From Sporomusa malonica (lineage in GTDB: Bacteria; Bacillota; Negativicutes; Sporomusales; Sporomusaceae): a stretch of DNA of 64,000 bases. How positions within the stretch are numbered: the first letter of the stretch is position 1; each line of letters begins with the position of its first letter. This document shows positions 62,789 through 64,000 of the stretch, in pieces. Both the position numbers and the translations under genes were made by a program. The DNA is taken from assembly GCF_900176355.1 (NCBI RefSeq), contig NZ_FWXI01000007.1, positions 1 through 64,000 of the forward strand, given 5' to 3'. Under the pieces are notes generated by a model. It saw nothing but the letters and a program-made list of their open reading frames with translations. It did not search any database and had not been told where the DNA came from.

Positions 62789-63982
62789 ATGAACAAGACT
62801 GACAAAACATTAAAAAATTTAATGGATTCCAATCTGTATTCTCGCTATAGCGGACTTTTAGCCTTATCCAATATTTCTTTACAGCTGATAGATACCAACG
62901 GTGATATTCTGCTTGAATTTAATCCGTCTCCCGATTTTTGCAAACTTATTTGCCAGGAGCGGGAAACGCGGATCTGCTCAGATTATATTTCCAGATTAAA
63001 TACAGGTAAGGGAGACCGATTTATCTGCCGTTATGGACTGGCAAACATTCTTTTGCCAGTCGTTATTAACAACCAAACCATAGGCTATGTCGTTGGCGCG
63101 CAGGTTTACTCGCCAGATAGTGAATATCAGAAATATCTGATTGATATAATGGCCATGGCACAAGATAAAAAGCTCGAACCGGAATTTATTGCCAAATCAA
63201 TTGCGGCGATAAAAACCATTGAGGAAAACAAAATTGAAATTCATGAACAACTTTGTAACCATATTGCCCAAAATATTTGCTATGACTTTTCTGAAAGCAT
63301 CAATAACACTGATAAGGCTATAGCAAGATTATCTATTGAAAAAGAAATGCTGGAAAAAAAGATTATTGACCTGGAAGCAAAAAATATGTCGCTGGTGATT
63401 AACCCGCATTTCCTCTTTAATACCTTAAATACCATAGCTCGTATCGCTTACTATGAAAAATCCCATAAGACGGAAGAACTCATATACTATCTTTCCGATT
63501 TATTGCGGTATAACTTAAAGCAAGACGATGAGTTACACACCATCGGAGCCGAGATGGATAATATCGAGAAATACCTTTATATTCAGAAAATAAGATTTAA
63601 AAATCGTCTGGAATATGACATTGATATTGCAGATCATATAAAGCCCCATAGAATACCCAATATGATCATACAGCCCATCGTTGAGAATGCCCTTATCCAT
63701 GGCATTACCCCTAAAAGGGACGGGGGCAAGATAAAAATTTACGCAGAAAAATATAAAAATGACATCAATATTTCTGTCATAGATAATGGGAATGGCTTTC
63801 CCAAAGAAGTTTTACAAAGTCTTCAGCAATCCGAAAATAAGCTAGGAATAGGTTTTCGCAGTACGGACAAACGGTTGAAACGATATTTCGGCGAAAATTA
63901 CGGGTTAACAATCGCAAAATCAGACTATAGCGGAAGTACCGTCACCATCTCGATTCCCACAAAACCCAATGCGAGGAGATAA
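62789..63982 (+). CDS. PocR-domain sensor histidine kinase
   Basis: About 397 residues from ATG 62789 (a TTG at 62777 is too near the AAAAGGA site). The N-terminal PocR ligand-binding domain (about 5-140, FCKLICQERETRICSDYISR) is followed by a coiled coil (165-200). The His_kinase box has His207 (VINPHFLFNTLN), and the HATPase has ENALIHGI, DNGNGF and KLGIGFRS. There is no membrane segment, so a cytosolic ligand is sensed. PocR domains in other bacteria respond to 1,2-propanediol or similar small alcohols. Directly after the choline operon, choline or acetaldehyde is a likely signal. Confidence 0.85.
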   Translation: MNKTDKTLKNLMDSNLYSRYSGLLALSNISLQLIDTNGDILLEFNPSPDFCKLICQERETRICSDYISRLNTGKGDRFICRYGLANILLPVVINNQTIGYVVGAQVYSPDSEYQKYLIDIMAMAQDKKLEPEFIAKSIAAIKTIEENKIEIHEQLCNHIAQNICYDFSESINNTDKAIARLSIEKEMLEKKIIDLEAKNMSLVINPHFLFNTLNTIARIAYYEKSHKTEELIYYLSDLLRYNLKQDDELHTIGAEMDNIEKYLYIQKIRFKNRLEYDIDIADHIKPHRIPNMIIQPIVENALIHGITPKRDGGKIKIYAEKYKNDINISVIDNGNGFPKEVLQSLQQSENKLGIGFRSTDKRLKRYFGENYGLTIAKSDYSGSTVTISIPTKPNARR

Positions 63983-63984
63983 CG

Positions 63985-64000
63985 ATGAGTGTAGTTTTAA
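63985..64000 (+). CDS. Start of a response regulator gene (partial)
   Basis: ATG at 63985 after GAGGAGAT, encoding MSVVL and cut by the window end. Its position 2 bases after the PocR kinase and the hydrophobic start fit a response regulator, probably of the YesN/AraC class. Only five codons are seen, so the identity is inferred from context. Confidence 0.45.

Overview
The window reads as the chromosome of an anaerobic, diderm Firmicute of the class Negativicutes, most like the Sporomusa/Pelosinus group. The main evidence is an SLH-domain protein with a C-terminal outer-membrane barrel (33865-35217), which is typical of that class. Strict-anaerobe enzymes (2-oxoacid:ferredoxin oxidoreductase, glycyl-radical choline lyase), a T-box leader and several LytS/LytTR two-component pairs fit. 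The genus is inference.

Layout. 1-1200: 3' end of a group II intron and a frameshifted REP-associated transposase. 1370-3690: a divergent LytS-type kinase and LytTR regulator. 3875-6067: a RiPP locus with two NHLP-type precursors and a radical SAM/SPASM maturase. 6429-8405: a decayed group II intron. 8549-10068: T-box-controlled ilvE. 10320-12436: FliB-like methylase, CheX and bacteriohemerythrin. 12822-18503: a GABA-type amine catabolism set (aldehyde dehydrogenase, PucR regulator, aminotransferase, permease). 18690-25575: LytS/LytTR pair, DASS dicarboxylate-type carrier and a 2-oxoacid:ferredoxin oxidoreductase operon whose gamma gene is frameshifted.

25820-35217 is a visibly GC-richer block: a secreted alpha/beta hydrolase, a small secreted protein, a large MalT/SARP-like regulator, two cytoplasmic alpha/beta hydrolases, a KAS III homologue lacking two of the three catalytic residues, and the SLH porin. 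Both transcription units of this block start with the same SARP-like promoter: two 7-bp direct repeats at 11-bp pitch, 9 bp upstream of a -10 box. I consider it the best candidate for an undescribed system here.

37048-43041 is a complete type I restriction-modification system. 43223-44844 holds a LUD protein and a divergent choline-kinase-like gene. 45500-62528 is one long operon for a choline-degrading glycyl-radical microcompartment. CutC, activated by CutD, would split choline into trimethylamine and acetaldehyde inside a shell made of eight shell proteins. An aldehyde dehydrogenase with PduL would give acetyl phosphate, an alcohol dehydrogenase would recycle NADH to ethanol, and PduS/PduT would handle electrons. 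One of its two aldehyde dehydrogenases has Ser instead of the catalytic Cys. A PocR-domain kinase and the first codons of a response regulator close the window and are the likely control of the operon.
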